Below are positions 1 through 13,200 of a DNA stretch of 64,000 nt, in pieces. The translations under genes were made by a program, and so were the position numbers. How positions within the stretch are numbered: the first letter of the stretch is position 1; each line of letters starts with the position of its first letter. Under the pieces are notes generated by a model that was not told the DNA's origin, made no database searches, and saw only the letters and a program-made list of their open reading frames with translations. The DNA is from Arcuatula senhousia (lineage: Eukaryota; Mollusca; Bivalvia; Mytilida; Mytilidae): assembly GCA_963971305.1 (NCBI GenBank), contig OZ020305.1, positions 5,551,001 through 5,615,000 on the forward strand. The letters are read 5' to 3'.

Positions 1-2
1 TT

Positions 3-1202
3 AAGTGGCGCTTCGTGTTCAATGCTAAAAAGTCTGCCATTCTTCAGTTTTCAAGAAACTCACGTGATCGCAACATTATATATTCTTGGAAAATAGCTAA
101 TGATTTAGTACCAATACAGGACAGTTATGTACATCTTGGTGTTGATATAAACAGTTCCTTGAAATCGTTAGACCGAACTAATAATGCATGTAGAAAAGGA
201 AGGAATGCTTTCTTTGCACTCAATAAACTTCAATCTACATCAATTAATCCACTTGTTCTTGTACGTCTTTACAAAACCGTAGTGTTACCATCTGTACTAT
301 ATGGGTGTGAAAATTGGACTAACTTGAAATCTACGGACATGAAATTCTTGAATCGCTTCCAACTTTTTATAGCAAAACAGATACTGAACTTAAAAGTAAG
401 GACAAGGTCCGACATGTGCGAAAGCCTACTAGGTCTTCATCCTATCAGTGCCTCAATAGACAAAAAGAAACTCGTGTTTCTACAGAAACTTATATCGCTA
501 GACGAGCATCATCGTACGAAACAAATTTTCATCGTCCGTCTGTTTTCTTTCTTTACCGACCGCAGTCGCCATCATATGGGCTTCATCCCAGACATTTTTG
601 AAATTTTGTTTACTTATAGTTTGAATGGATACCTGAAGGAATATATATTGACTGGGTCTTTTCCTTCGAAAAGTGAATGGAAAACAATTGTTAATTCTTC
701 AGTGTATAACGAACAGGAAAAGAGATGGAAATCTCGCATGTGTGAAGATAACGAATTTCAACGATTCAGGCAAATTATTAACTGTGTTCAGCCAGCCACT
801 TTTTGGAAACTAGCTAAAACAAATTACGATGTCAAAAACTATTATTTTGTTACAAAGTTGCTAACTGACATTCCTAATAGAACTGCCGGTCTTTGTCAAT
901 TGTGTCACAGTTTGTATACAGACGTATACGTTCATGCATGCTGCACCTGTACAGCAACATGGTCACTCCAGAACGCCTTCTGGGATGTCGTGATCGAGAA
1001 CTTTCCACTAAACTTATTCACAGAACTGTATGAATGCGATGAAATGTCATTATTTGAAGTTTTCTTGGGTAAACCAGTTTCGTTAGATGATAGTAACACT
1101 TACGAATTCATGAGACTTTGCCACGTCCATGTCGTGCAGTGTCTGGGACATTACAACAAACTCCTAGGTTCCGAAGGAAACGCTAGTGCAGGCATACCAT
1201 GA
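3..1202 (+). mobile_element. Non-LTR retrotransposon, C-terminal part of the RT polyprotein
   Basis: An open frame runs from the window edge to a TGA at 1200-1202, about 399 codons. Near the edge it reads WRFVFNAKKSAILQF, the pattern found just after the reverse-transcriptase catalytic core of LINE-type elements. It then has the thumb/connection region (YVHLGVDINSSLK, YKTVVLPSVLYGCENW) and a C-terminal Cys/His cluster (CQLCHSLYTDVYVHACCTC, about residues 298-316) like the zinc-knuckle tails of non-LTR elements. The endonuclease and RT active site would lie upstream of the window. The frame is uninterrupted, so this copy is fairly young or belongs to a longer intact element. The clade (CR1, Jockey or L2-like) cannot be fixed from this part. 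Confidence 0.85.
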
Positions 1203-1408
1203 TTATATGTCATTGAAAACCCCATTGTCTCTTGTACTATTTTTATTTTAGTTTTTTTTTCTTTCTCGTATTTGAATATTATGTAGCTAATACTTGTTAT
1301 ATTTATTTTTTGAGTATAGTGTACATTTGATATTTGTATTGATTTAATTTGTATGTCTTCATTATATCTCTGTAAGAGGAAATAAAGATATGAATGAATG
1401 AATGAATG
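1203..1408 (+). mobile_element. 3' UTR and GAAT-repeat tail of the LINE
   Basis: After the stop codon comes a T-rich UTR ending in AATAAAGATATGAATGAATG and further GAAT units up to about 1408. A short 3' microsatellite after a polyadenylation-like hexamer is the usual end of a non-LTR element. The element's 3' boundary is therefore placed near 1408. Confidence 0.7.
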
Positions 1409-1841
1409 GTACCCCTACTAAACAAGTCCCAAACTTATGTATACAGACACACACTTAACAGTCGCTGTTATCTAAAATTTCTGAGAAAAGAATTATTTTA
1501 TGCCGAGAAATCCGAATTATCAGTAATAGCAGATATATCTGAGGACAAACTATGATGAATTGAGTTGTAGCAATTAGCATCTATTAAAAACATAACAACT
1601 TAAGCATTTTGTTAAAAAAATACTATATATATAATACAAGTACACTAATATAATAAAAAGTTTATCATAAAAATAACAATTATTTCTTAGAATACACGTA
1701 ACTTTCTACAGGTACTCTGTAGTATTTCATTATTTCAGCTTGTACTATAAAAAATTCTAAAGGTTAATTATTCAAACAAGTAAATTTTCCTTCCTAAAAC
1801 AAGATAGGCGTTAATTTTACTGATCATTTATAACGGTAATC
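1409..1841. other. Intergenic AT-rich stretch, nothing recognised
   Basis: I see no coding potential or clear repeat here. The motif atttataac at 1826-1834 recurs at 2551-2559 and may be a target duplication of the element between them. Confidence 0.5.
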
Positions 1842-2544
1842 GGAAAGAAAGTCACAGGAAAAAAAGTCACAGGAAAAAAAGTCACAATTTCGATAGGAAA
1901 AAAAGTCACAGGAAAAAAGGTCACAAGAAAAAAGTCACAGGAAATAAAGTCACAATGTATTTTAAAGTCCCTATTGAACTAAGTGTTATTATTTTATGTT
2001 TAAACTATTCTTCTTTATTTTATTTGTCGTTGTTGTAATTTCATTTTTTTAAGTAAAGAAAAATCTCGGAAAAAAGTGTAAGATATGAATAATAACTCAT
2101 TTGATGTTATTGACCATATTGAAAATTACCAGTAATTTTACTTACAAATTACTCATTTCTATTTAATTATAACAAAAAACATTTTTATCTATGTAGTTTT
2201 GTATTAAGTCTTGCTTACTTTCGCTTTTTTAAAACGTTGAATAATATTTATTTTTCATTTCAAAGACAAACAGAAAATTCTGAATTGTTTGCTGGTGACT
2301 TTTGTATTCATGTATTTTTCATTTTTCATGTTTTACTACATTATTATTATCATATCTATGACCATATCATTTATAAATATTAGAAATTAATACAGTATAA
2401 GAATACATTATTTTAATATTTTTTAGTCAATCATTCAAATATTATATGTATACATTGTGACTTTATTTCCTGTGACTTTTTTTCTTGTGACCTTTTTTCC
2501 TGTGACTTTTCTTCCGTGACTTTTTTTCCTGTGACTTTTTTCCT
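1842..2544. mobile_element. Foldback-like element with minisatellite inverted arms
   Basis: The left arm (1842-1959) is about seven copies of GGAAAAAAAGTCACA with small variations. The right arm (2451-2544) is the reverse complement (TGTGACTTTTTTTCC), and it carries the same variants in mirror order: the inner ends read AAATAAAGTCACAATGTA on the left and TACATTGTGACTTTATTT on the right. The 490-bp centre is AT-rich without an ORF. Mirror-ordered variants indicate one inverted unit, not two independent arrays. The repeat atttataac flanks it on both sides, a few bases out from the arms. Confidence 0.7.
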
Positions 2545-2944
2545 ACATTTATTTATAACAGAGGGAATAATATTAACTTTACCAGAGTTCAACGAGGGCA
2601 TGCAACTCAAGGTCAGGGATTGCTATAAACTAAGCTGATGCCTAGTACAACCTAGACAGAAGGAAATAATGACATAAAATTTCTTTGATACGCGACGTTT
2701 TAAAATGTCGTAAAACCTAGACGTCGAAAACAGACAGTGTGACTGGGGCTTAAAATCAAAGGACTCAAATAAAGAACGATCTGTTTTTCACCAACTTGAA
2801 CCATATCAATTTTGTTTGTCTGCTCCGTCCACTTAAACATTTGTTAAGAAATCCATGATTTGGCCCCGCGCACTTGTGTATACATGTATATGACGTATTG
2901 ATTAAAGTGTAAGTTCGCGATTTTTCCAAAATCTGTACATTGAA

Positions 2945-3148
2945 GGGGGTGGTAAAGGGGGGGTACGTGCACGGATGAACGGCCAATAAAAAATGACAAT
3001 CACGATGAACGGCCAATAAAAAAAATGATAATCACGATGAACGAAAAATGAAATAGAGAAACACGATGCACGATGAACCTCCATGCACGGCTGAACGGGA
3101 AATAAAAATTGCTCAACACGATGCACGAAAAAAAACCCTTTACCACCC
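2945..3148. mobile_element. 204-bp MITE with 8-bp target-site duplication
   Basis: The ends read GGGGGTGGTAAAGG and, inverted, CCTTTACCACCC. They are flanked by the direct repeat ACATTGAA at 2937-2944 and 3149-3156. An 8-bp duplication fits the hAT class. The interior consists of degenerate repeats of about 28 bp around CACGATGAACGGCCAATAAA. There is no ORF of its own. Confidence 0.65.
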
Positions 3149-3639
3149 ACATTGAAAGACTATCATATAAAAATAACTTTGGTGAAATTCCTACCGCTCA
3201 AATAGGATAAAATTGGCTTTAGAAAGTAAAAAAATTATATCCAAGGAGGCAAGCTCCGAATCCAAGCGGCTAACGACTACACTGCTACACGACGTTTGTC
3301 TTGGTAGAGAGGCGAGGAACGACCCGAATGGATAAACCTGTGAGGGGTTACGTGATTTGTACTAGATGGCGCTGCTCAACGTCTGAATGTTGCATCCTAT
3401 ACCCATATAGTATTTATCGATGTGTACCACAACGGACAATTTAAAATTTGGGAATAAAAAAAAATAAAAGTCAGTCTAATGTTTGATTGTGAAAAGTTTT
3501 AAAATAATACCAACCGTTAAGTTAAAAAAATATATTTCAATTTTCAGAACTATGTAGAGAATTAAACTATTCATTCCTGTATAAAAATCATGGTTCCCTG
3601 ACACCCTCCTGTGATTACCTTGAGCAATATTATGATAAT

Positions 3640-3835
3640 TAGTCCTTCCGTGCAAACCATCGCACCATAGGGGCTTACTTACTGTTTTCTGTGTATAAGA
3701 CTTTATTCCCTTGTACAAACCACTGGCACAACAGGGGTTTACCTGCCGTTTCATGTGTATGTTAAGTACCCCCATGGAAACAATAGGCACTGCATGGGTT
3801 TAATATCGTTTCCTGTGTATTAGAAGTTGACATTT
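3640..3835. repeat. Degenerate tandem repeat, about 66 bp x 3
   Basis: Three successive units share the pattern 'cat/tgtacaaaccactggcac...aggggtttac...gtttcctgtgtat'. A partial fourth unit may lie just upstream, near 3595. Divergence is high, so the array is old. It is non-coding. Confidence 0.5.
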
Positions 3836-6039
3836 ACCTGTTGGGTTCTAGAAAATCAACCCCTTTGGTCAACCAGTGCCATTTAAACATTGAAGTGCGA
3901 AAACTGTTAATAAAATATACTTTTTATTAAAAACATAAAAACAATAAATTATAGGATTTTTTCTCTATCTTGCAAATTATAATGTAGTTAATAAATTGTT
4001 TTTCCAACACTTCAAAAACGGAAAAAAGTCGGAACTTAACCATTTTATAACTGTTCTTAAAAAACATTTTTAATGAGTGTATTACACAAACCATGCACAA
4101 ACACGATGTAGCACCACGCGTGAGGTAGTCAATGGAGTTAACAGGTGATATTGACTCCTGTTGATTAATTAAACCGTATACTAATAAAGAAATTATTAAA
4201 AAGTGAGCCGTTTAAAATTCTTAAAATTGAGCAGAGTAGGATGTGTCTAAAGCTGCATGGAAATCTTTGATTGGAGGAGCACTTAATTGATTTACCTGTA
4301 ATTAAAGATATAGGATCTATGGTTTTGGCAATTTTTTAAAAGCATTTATTTCATTCATTATAGCTTTACTTCATCAAAATATAAGGTGAATTCATGAAAA
4401 TTTTGCAATTCATGAAATAATTAGCTTAGAATTTGGATTTAAAAGTTGTTTTTGAATTATTATCTGCCAGACAGAAATTCAAGTGTTCCACCCAAAGGCA
4501 TCAATGACATGCCAATCAAATTACACTTAAATGTCTTATCCAATGGTTTTGACCTATTTTCAAAACATTTCACAGGATCATGATTACCTCTGACCAGAGC
4601 ACACATGTTTTCTTTGTTAGAAAGTTGATTGACAGCATGTGGGGAGTTACAAAGTAAATTACATGAATTAGATTTCATTTTCTTGAAGCAATTAATGCTT
4701 AATTAATGTACCTGATTAAGATTTTATCTATCATAATTGATAAGTTGCAATATCTTAAGAACAAAATGCAAAAAAACAAATTTTCACCAAAATGGTAGAT
4801 CCTATCACTTTAACCACCTGGGCGTTGCTTATTGAGGGGTGACAGATCGTCCGAAAGGTTAATGATTTTAACTTACACCTATGTATTCATTAAGAACTGA
4901 ATGTAAAGTCTTTAATATTTAAAAAAAAAGGATTGAAAACTACTATGTCAATTAAATTTTTCAGATTATTTACTATTTGGAATTATAAGTAAATATTTTA
5001 AAACAAATTTAAAAAGGTTAAAGTAAACTATTTATTGCTATTTGGATAAAAAACGCGGGGATTAAAAAATCTATCAATGCCAATTTATTCATATTCCAAC
5101 TTCTTTATTATGATCGACGACATCGGTCCTATGTTACAAATATCGTCAATTGGTTAATGTATTTATCATCGGAGATGTGACGTCACATCTCCAATTGAGC
5201 TATCAACATGGCCGCGCCCATATGGTCTTGTGTATTGGAATAAATTGTTTTCAATTCCGAAACTCGGCATGATGCCCACTCTTATTATAATAAATCAAAT
5301 AAACTAAAAACTTAACAATTGCGAACTTTCACTTTAAATGGTGTCAATGGTTTATCGATATATGAAATGTAGTGCACATTTATATCGTATTTATTATAGT
5401 GGTTTAAAGATGTACCTTTTAGTTTAGACAACCTAATATATATAACATTTAATACATTGAAACAATAATAAGACACGATGAATATTCTATAATAGATCCT
5501 CTGGTAGGAATATTGCCTGACCGATTTACCCTGTCTAGGCGATAAAAGAACGCGAAAATCATATAGTTTTATGACTATATAGGGTACATCCTAGTGACCA
5601 GGAACAGCATTTGCTCCGTATACCTTTAAAAACCCTTTGTGGAGCTAATTTTTCATCTAATCCCTGATTGTTAGTTCTTTCAATTATGTTCAGGTGGGCC
5701 CAACACCTGGCCGTTCCGTCAAATAAACACACCATTTTAGGTATTATTAAAATTGGTGAAATTTTAGCATTAGACCATAAGGAAAACTTTTTTGTTTTAG
5801 AAGATAGCATCTTGGTTTTTGTTATCGGATTTCGTATAAACATCTTGGTTTTTTGTTATCGGATTTCGTATAATAATAAAAAGTTTATTTGTGTTTAAAA
5901 ATAAACTTTATTTGAGAGACAAAAAAAATTAAAAGAATAGAACTCAAATGGACTATAATCCGAACAAAACGAAAAAACTGTTATACCTGTTAAAATGTTG
6001 AACTGTTTGAGTTTCAACAAAGTTAAATACATTGAAATA
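3836..6039. other. Intergenic stretch, no gene recognised
   Basis: AT-rich, only short open frames, none with recognisable protein similarity. A 32-bp unit (tcttggtttttgttatcgga...) is directly duplicated at about 5810-5872. Nothing else stands out. Confidence 0.5.
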
Positions 6040-6330
6040 CAAATGACAACAAAGTTCCAGACAATAAATTTTGCTACGCCTGACGCGCGTTTCGTCTCTT
6101 CAAGACTCATCAGAGGCGCTCTACCAAAAATATTGAAAATGCCAAACACTGTATGAATATGAAGAGCATAGAACAGTATAACCAAAAATATCAAACTGGG
6201 GAACCAAATTATTAGTAAGATATTCAACCTATGTCTGGGGTAGGAAGAACCTTAGGGTTTAGGCAATTTTGAAATTAAGACGGATAATTTAAAGCTTTGA
6301 TGTATTCTCCAACTCAAAAGTGTTGGTGCC
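6040..6330. repeat. Interspersed repeat family A (GCTACGCCTGACGCG)
   Basis: It contains TTTGCTACGCCTGACGCG, then CAAGACTCATCAGAGGCGCT, and further on an AGGAAGAACCTTAGGGTTT segment. The same order of blocks recurs at about 19306-19600, 37288-37400 and, in part, 42440-42570. No ORF spans it. It is probably a non-autonomous element; the class is unknown. Confidence 0.65.
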
Positions 6331-6399
6331 GGAGCGGGCTAATGAAATTAGGACATGAAGTAAAGAAAACCTCTTGTTATGCTTTTGTGTGTATGCTAC

Positions 6400-6700
6400 A
6401 CAGTAACATATGCAACATATGTTTAACATATGTTAGCAAAAACATTATCTTTACCTTACGTTCGGTTCCCATTTGATAAGAATATGTTTGAAAACATTTG
6501 TTCAACATTCACGTTTTCTTTTGACAAACATTTTCTTTAGAAAAAATGAAGAAAAATCGTTTTCAATGAATTGCCAATGCATAACTTAATTTTTGAGTTG
6601 TAAGGTGTTAAACATATGTTTGTAATGTGTTTTACATATGCTTTAAAAAAATGATAATTATATGGGCACGCAACGTAAGATAAACATATGTTTTAAAACA
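6400..6700. repeat. Cluster of AACATATGTT palindromes
   Basis: At least six copies of the palindrome AACATATGTT or one-base variants sit in two groups (6405-6435 and 6610-6705). Between them lie the imperfectly inverted CTTACGTTCGGTTCCCAT and ATGGGCACGCAACGTAAG. It may be a small inverted-repeat element. It ends about 80 bp before the first HEPN exon. Confidence 0.4.
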
Positions 6701-6782
6701 CATGTTAAGCATAAAATGAAAATATGTTGCAATATCTTATGTTGATAAGCTTTTATATAAATGTACAAATGTTTGATTTCAG

Positions 6783-7225
6783 CAAATATTTGTGATTTAA
6801 AAGAAAACCAAAAAAGATGGTTGTTTGTTGGAATATATCTACACACAATCATTTCACCAGTTCTTCGGAAGTACATAGAACCCAAAGTATCCCAGCTTTG
6901 GCAAACTTTAAAGACATCAAATTCCATTGACACTCAGCGATATCCAAACCAGCTGATGTCCTATCCACCAACAACAAGACTTAACTATGAACCCATCAAC
7001 AACAACAAAAATCTCCATGGTAACCAGTATAACAATCGTACCAAACAAAACAACCCGAATTATGACTACAAGGTCCGTAGTCCTGTGGACCTGTCAAAGT
7101 TGTTTCTACAGACCCACATGGCCCATTATACAGCATTTGATGACAGCTGTGATTCTTCAGCTCTTCTTGGAATGATTATCAACATTAATGTTTTTCACCA
7201 ACCAATCAAAGACTTGGCCAAAAAA
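6783..7225 (+). CDS. Exon a of the HEPN/STAND/ANK gene: first part of HEPN domain
   Basis: The acceptor is TTTGATTTCAG at 6772-6782 (phase 1) and the donor GTTTGT at 7226. It encodes about 147 residues, including NQKRWLFVGIYLHTIISPVL and the conserved VDLSKLFLQTHMAHYTAFDD block of DZIP3-type HEPN. The frame is also open upstream to an ATG at 6761, so this could be the first exon, starting MYKCLIS. Homologous proteins usually begin only a few residues before this point. Confidence 0.85.
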
Positions 7226-10200
7226 GTTTGTATAATCTTTTTTTAAATTAATACAATTAATCAATCCTACAATCATGTTTCATATGCTTTTGATAAACGT
7301 TTGTTTATATGGAAGTCATATTTTATAGAATTTGCACATATTTCAAATTAGGCAGTTATTATTTTGGTAAAAAAAGTCAAGGATCGATCAACCTATGAAT
7401 TTTTTTACCCACAACTCCCACAAAACAAAAAAGAATATAAGTATTAGATGAAAAATAAATAGCATATTAATAACATTAAGATTAAATGAATTGATATCGT
7501 AATCTTAAAAATAACCATTGCTTATCTGGGCTGATTTCGTTGGTTTCATATAAATATTTGTCAAATATTGAATAAATGTGCACGTAGTTTCTGTTTCTTG
7601 AAGCTTAAAATGTTGACCTTTATATTTGTATCATACTTTTTTTGCTTGAAACTTATATAGGGACCAACTATTTAATTTTTTCGGGAGGGGCTATGGTGAA
7701 ATTTGTAATTAAAAGACAGGATGACAAAAATTAGGAAACGATAGATGCAAAACAGTGCCATGATTTAAAAAAAAAACAAATCAGGAGGATGTTTTGGTTG
7801 AAACAAATGTTGAATTAAACGTGCACTAAATATCCGGGCCCCAATTTTTCCATAATGAAAAAGGCAAGATAAAAACAATCCATTTGCCCTCAAAAACTTG
7901 CAAATGGTCCCTCCCTTGTTATATGATTGATAATTTTTTTTTTGTATTTGATTTTCTATTTCCTCCATCTGCAGAGGCCATGATATAAATATTAAAGCAT
8001 ATCATTTATATCGGCTGCACAATTATCTTTCAGATTAGAGAAGAGCTAAGAAATCCTTGGGCCCATTGTAACTTTAAAGATTGGGACGACACCAAGTACA
8101 AATATGTCGTCAACCTTATTGAAAAGTTGGCAAAAAGTCTACATCTCCCCCAAAATGAGGAAGACGAACTATGTCTATTGATCACCCAGTGGAAAGATCA
8201 TGGTTTGTACCATTTCTAGGCACTGAAAACATATGCAAATTAATTATGGTTATAATTTACAAAATTGTTTTTAGACCAAAACCTTGTGTTCCTACTCAAA
8301 TAGATTTTTTGTCTTGTTTAAATAAATCATAAAAAATATCTCCTTTACCTTCATTGTTAAACGATGTTTGTTTCAGCCTTGATGTTATTTTGAACGAAGA
8401 TATTTTCTTTCCGTCGCTATTGTGATCATTTCTAAACTTCATGAAAAATTCGCGTTAAAAAAACTTCGCGTTGTTGATTGATATTCAGTTGTTTTGTGTT
8501 TCCATGTTTTACGTGTTGTCTGTTTTTGTCCCGTTCTTGTTTGTGTTTACTGGTTTAGTCTCTGCCCTTTCGGACTTTTGACATTCGGATACCCCATTGG
8601 TACCTCTGCTTCTTTCATCTAGATGCAATCTTACCTATGAAATAAAACATTAAAGCAAACAAATGTATTTTTTACTCTACTCTAGTTGTAAATAATTCGT
8701 TTATATTTTCTCCAAAACAAATCATAACCAGCCACAGAAACACACGTTTTATTTTGCACTAGCAAAGGTTAAAGAAGGTCTGGATACTGGCTTTTGTGTC
8801 AACACAAACGAATAGCTAAAATTCTTTTAAGGTGATAGCAAAAACCTTTCATATTTTCATTTGTTTTTATTTGATCATAACATTTTTATATTTTAAGGCG
8901 AAAAAATTATAAATGGAAGCTCACCAGAGCAAGAGTTGGTAATAGAGGTCAGGGAGCAGATCAACTTTCTGGTACAAAATGTAGGAGTTATCGCTGGTAG
9001 TCAACAGGAAGTAATTGACAACCTCCGGACAGAATTAACCAACGTAGTAAAAATTATACCAGATCATTCTGTCAGGATTGAAAATTTAGAACAGGTACAA
9101 TATTCAAATAATTAGATTTTTAGTATAAAATTAAACAAAAGTGTCATGTGGACGATTTAAGGCTGTATCTAAAGCGCAAGCTTCTGAAAAAGACCCATTA
9201 AACTGTTCAGACAAATAGAATGACCAGATGAATTAGCTATAGCATCAACGATAACAAACATGATTCCACATAAGGATCAAAACTACTTTTTACATGAGAG
9301 ATTAAATCCTTTTTTTAGGAAAATGACAAAGGTTTTAGCCTGTGACAGAGTACATAGATATTTAGAAAGCAACCGTTTCCTTTTAAATGTTGGTACATGT
9401 TATTCAAAATAGTGTTTTATATCCAGGTTGTATGGATCACACGTTTCTTACATTGTCTTAGGCATGAACGGCTCAAGAAACATGTACATTAAACGCATGC
9501 AAAATACAAAAAGATAATCAAACGACAAGATTTAATAATTAAATAGATTGTTAATGAACCACATCTTTGGTGTGCTATAGCAAACAGGCCCTGCTTACTC
9601 TTCCAGAGCACCTAAGTTCACCTTCTTTACGACTAAGTACGCGTTATTGATTTTTGTTCAATTGCTTTTTTTGTGTTTTTGTGTTTTGTGGTTCTTCGTG
9701 CTGTTCTCGTTCGTGTTTACTGGTAATCGTTTTGTCGTTGCCCATTGGGACTTTTGACACTCACTCGAATGCTCAATTTGTGCCTCTTTGGTTATGTGAT
9801 GTTACAATACATTATATCTACATGTATGTGCATTCGGTACATCTTTTACAACAGAAAACCAGAGAACACAACAGAACGAACTCATTAAAACACTTCAATA
9901 CCCGATAAAATAAATGATAAGAAATATTGTTTTAATGTTTCATAATTGAAAAAAAAAAATAATTAAGAAATTGGCAATATTCATTTACCAAAGAACAGCA
10001 TACGGTTCGCTACATACCCCTCTCTCTCGATTGATCGATCGATGTTTTATTTATTTTAGTAACCCTTTTAAGTTATTAACTAGAGTTATGTGATGTTTTG
10101 TGCTATTCTATGGTGTTGTGTGGTAAAATAAAGCACCCACGTGCGTAATTTGTAATCGTGTACTGTGAATTTCTGGTCTTTTTCGTGTTTTGTTGTTACT

Positions 10201-13200
10201 ATCTGTATTTTTGATGATAGAATAATATTTGGTCAAAAACGCTTGACCACAACATCTTAATCGTATTAATAGAACTCTTAGATACACATAGTGAAAAGCT
10301 ACAAACACATAATGAAGTTATAATTGTACACACCAATCAGCTAGCTTTACAAGGTGGACAGATAGAAACACATGATAGTCAGCTGATTTCACAAAGTGTA
10401 CTGCTGGATACACACAGCCAACAGCTTAGTGCACACAGCGAGGAAATAGATACACACAGTGGTCAGATACATGCAAACACGGAGCAAATAACCTCTGCGC
10501 ATGACAGAATAGGTATGTATGCTGCCATAAGGTATGTTACTTCACAAATTTAGTTTATTGCACAGGCATAATGTTAGTAAAAATTAAATATTGGAATAGT
10601 TAATAATGTTTGAAGAAAAAACTCGATTTTTCGGTATTAAATACTTCAAAGTTATAAAAAACATTGCAAGTATACTAATCAATATGTACTGTGCATTTGA
10701 TATACGGTAAGAACCTGTACATTCCATACATCCCACATTTTAAGACATTTTAAACATGATTCCTTGTTTATCAAATTTCATTTTTTATCTATAGCTCATG
10801 TGGAATCACAGCAAAGTGACCATGGTCCCATTCCTGCATATGTTAAAGGTAGGGGTTAACTTAAGACCATAATTCTTTCTTACTTACACATTGGGATGCA
10901 ATTTCTTCATTTATTTCTTTTATGCACTAGATGACCTAAGAGTGTGATCAAAATTAATTCTGGCAGTTTTTGATAGATTTTTCTTATAACAATTAAACAG
11001 GAATAACTAATATTAAATTTCAAAGAAAAGCAGAGGAATTTGGAGCCAAACCTTCATTTAAACTTTAATCTTTAATCTTTCATTTTTTGGCAATGTTACC
11101 CGTAAAGATCGTAATGCGTCGGTGGTGGTGGTATTAAGACATCTCCATGATACTAATAATTCAAAAGAGAAAGTTTGTATTTTTCTATTTATATAGATCA
11201 AATAGAGGAGGAGTTAAAAAGGTGGACAGAAAAAGACAAAAAGTATTTAGCTACTAGACCATCTGAGCATGTTTTAGAGGTTGTTAAAAAACACAGCTAC
11301 GTAACCATCACGGGTCCCTCTGGATGTGGAAAGACATTTTCGGCTAGACATACAGCATTGGTTCTCATGAAGCAGGGGTATCGCATCATTCCTATCTACA
11401 ACCCATCAGACATCAAAGATTATTATGAACCTGGAAAAAAAAGCTGTTTCATTGTAGATGACATTTTTGGAAACATAACAGCAAACAAAAAGCAGATTGA
11501 ATCATGGAGACAGGTTAAACCAAACATAGTTGATATGGTAGAGGACGACAACTGTAGAATTATAGTTTTATGTAGGCTTCAGATCTTTAAAAATGAATGT
11601 TTGTTATTAGATCCATTCCCTTCTAGTGAATTAAATTTTGTGTCACCTCAGCATTGTCTGATGATGTCAGATAAATTGGCTTTGATTAAACAGTACACTG
11701 GTAATACCGTTAATGTATGTGATAGAAAATCAGAAAAAATATTGAACTATGCTGGCTCACTGCTTCCTCTTATTTGTTCTTTATACAAAGTTAACTTTGG
11801 TCCAAACTTTTGGCAATTTCTTCAAAATCCGTTTGATGTTATAAAGAAAGAGTTAGATACTTTGTTTGAACAGCAAGGTAGTGAAGGTAAGCATGCGATT
11901 TGTGCATTAGGTCTTATCGTTCTTTTGAACAATGATGTTGAAAATCAATGGTTTCAAGGTGATGTTACACCTCAGCAAAGAAAAATACTAGATGACTTGT
12001 CCAATGCTTGTAATCTTCCTTGTGAATTGTCCAAGACAGATGTACAAGAGGCTTTAGAAACATTATTGAGTTCTCTTATCCAGAAGCAGAACACTGCTTA
12101 CAAAGCTGTTCATGATGTAATATTTGACTTCCTGGCTAAGTACTTCGGACAGAAGATAATTGAGTGTTTAATTAAGCATGGAAAGTCTGAACTTATACAT
12201 GAAAGAATGTGTTGCAATTTGGTTGACAGTATTGGATCGGACAGAGAAAAAATAGACGGTAGGACGTTCATAATCAATATACCAGAGGAGTATTTTATTA
12301 ATTATTTCGACAGGTTAGTTCAAGAATGGTCTGAAGGTAAGATCGTTGAAATATTTCAAAGCTTTCATATGAGGAACCAGTTATTTAGAATGGAATTTAT
12401 AAGTTACATAAAAACACTTGATGCCGAAATGCAAGTTAAACTTGTGACAACTAAGGACGCAGACATTGGACTTCCCTTGCACTTTGATAGAAAAGGAAGT
12501 ATGCCATTGCTGGAGTCATGCTATCATATCTATAAAGATTTCACAGAGTGGATACTTAGCTTGAATGTAGATATTAGCCAAATAGATGATAACAATAGAA
12601 CTGCATTACACTGGGCTTGTGAGAAAAATGATATTGAACTTGTAAGTATGTTGTTAAATTGCAATCCTGATGTCAACCTGATTGACCATGAAAGATTGTC
12701 CCCACTGTATTGGGCATGTAGGAATAATAATATAGAAATGGTACAATTGTTGTTAGATCGCAATCCGGATGTCAACCTGTCAGACAAGAATGGAGTATCC
12801 CCACTATACTTGGCATGTAAGAATAATAATCTAGATATGGTGAGTATGTTGTTGGATAGGAACCCTTCGGTAAACTTAAGTGATGAGAACGGACGATCTC
12901 CACTGCATTTGGCATGTGAGAATGATGATCTAGATATGGTGATTATGCTGCTAGAAAGGAATCCTGATGTCGACATGACTGACAATAAAGGACACTCGCC
13001 ACTTCACTTGGTGTGTAAAAAAGATGATCTTGGAATGCTTTTTATGCTGCTAGAGAAAAATCCTGATGTCAACATAAGAGACGAAAATGGGCGGTCTGCA
13101 ATGCACTTTGCATGTGAGAAGAATAATCTTTACATGGTCAAAATGCTGTTAGAGAAAAATCCTGATGTTAACATAATTGATGTTGATGGGCGGTCTCCTT

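Noticed and set aside
3250..3330. tRNA-like stretch (AGCTCCGAATCCAAGCGGCT)
   Set aside because: No cloverleaf with paired acceptor, D and T stems could be drawn, and no intact B box is present.
5895..6227. Minus-strand hydrophobic ORF with LMSLEETKRASGVAKF
   Set aside because: The same peptide type appears at 37233-37439 because both are family A repeats; it is an artefact of that repeat, not a membrane protein.
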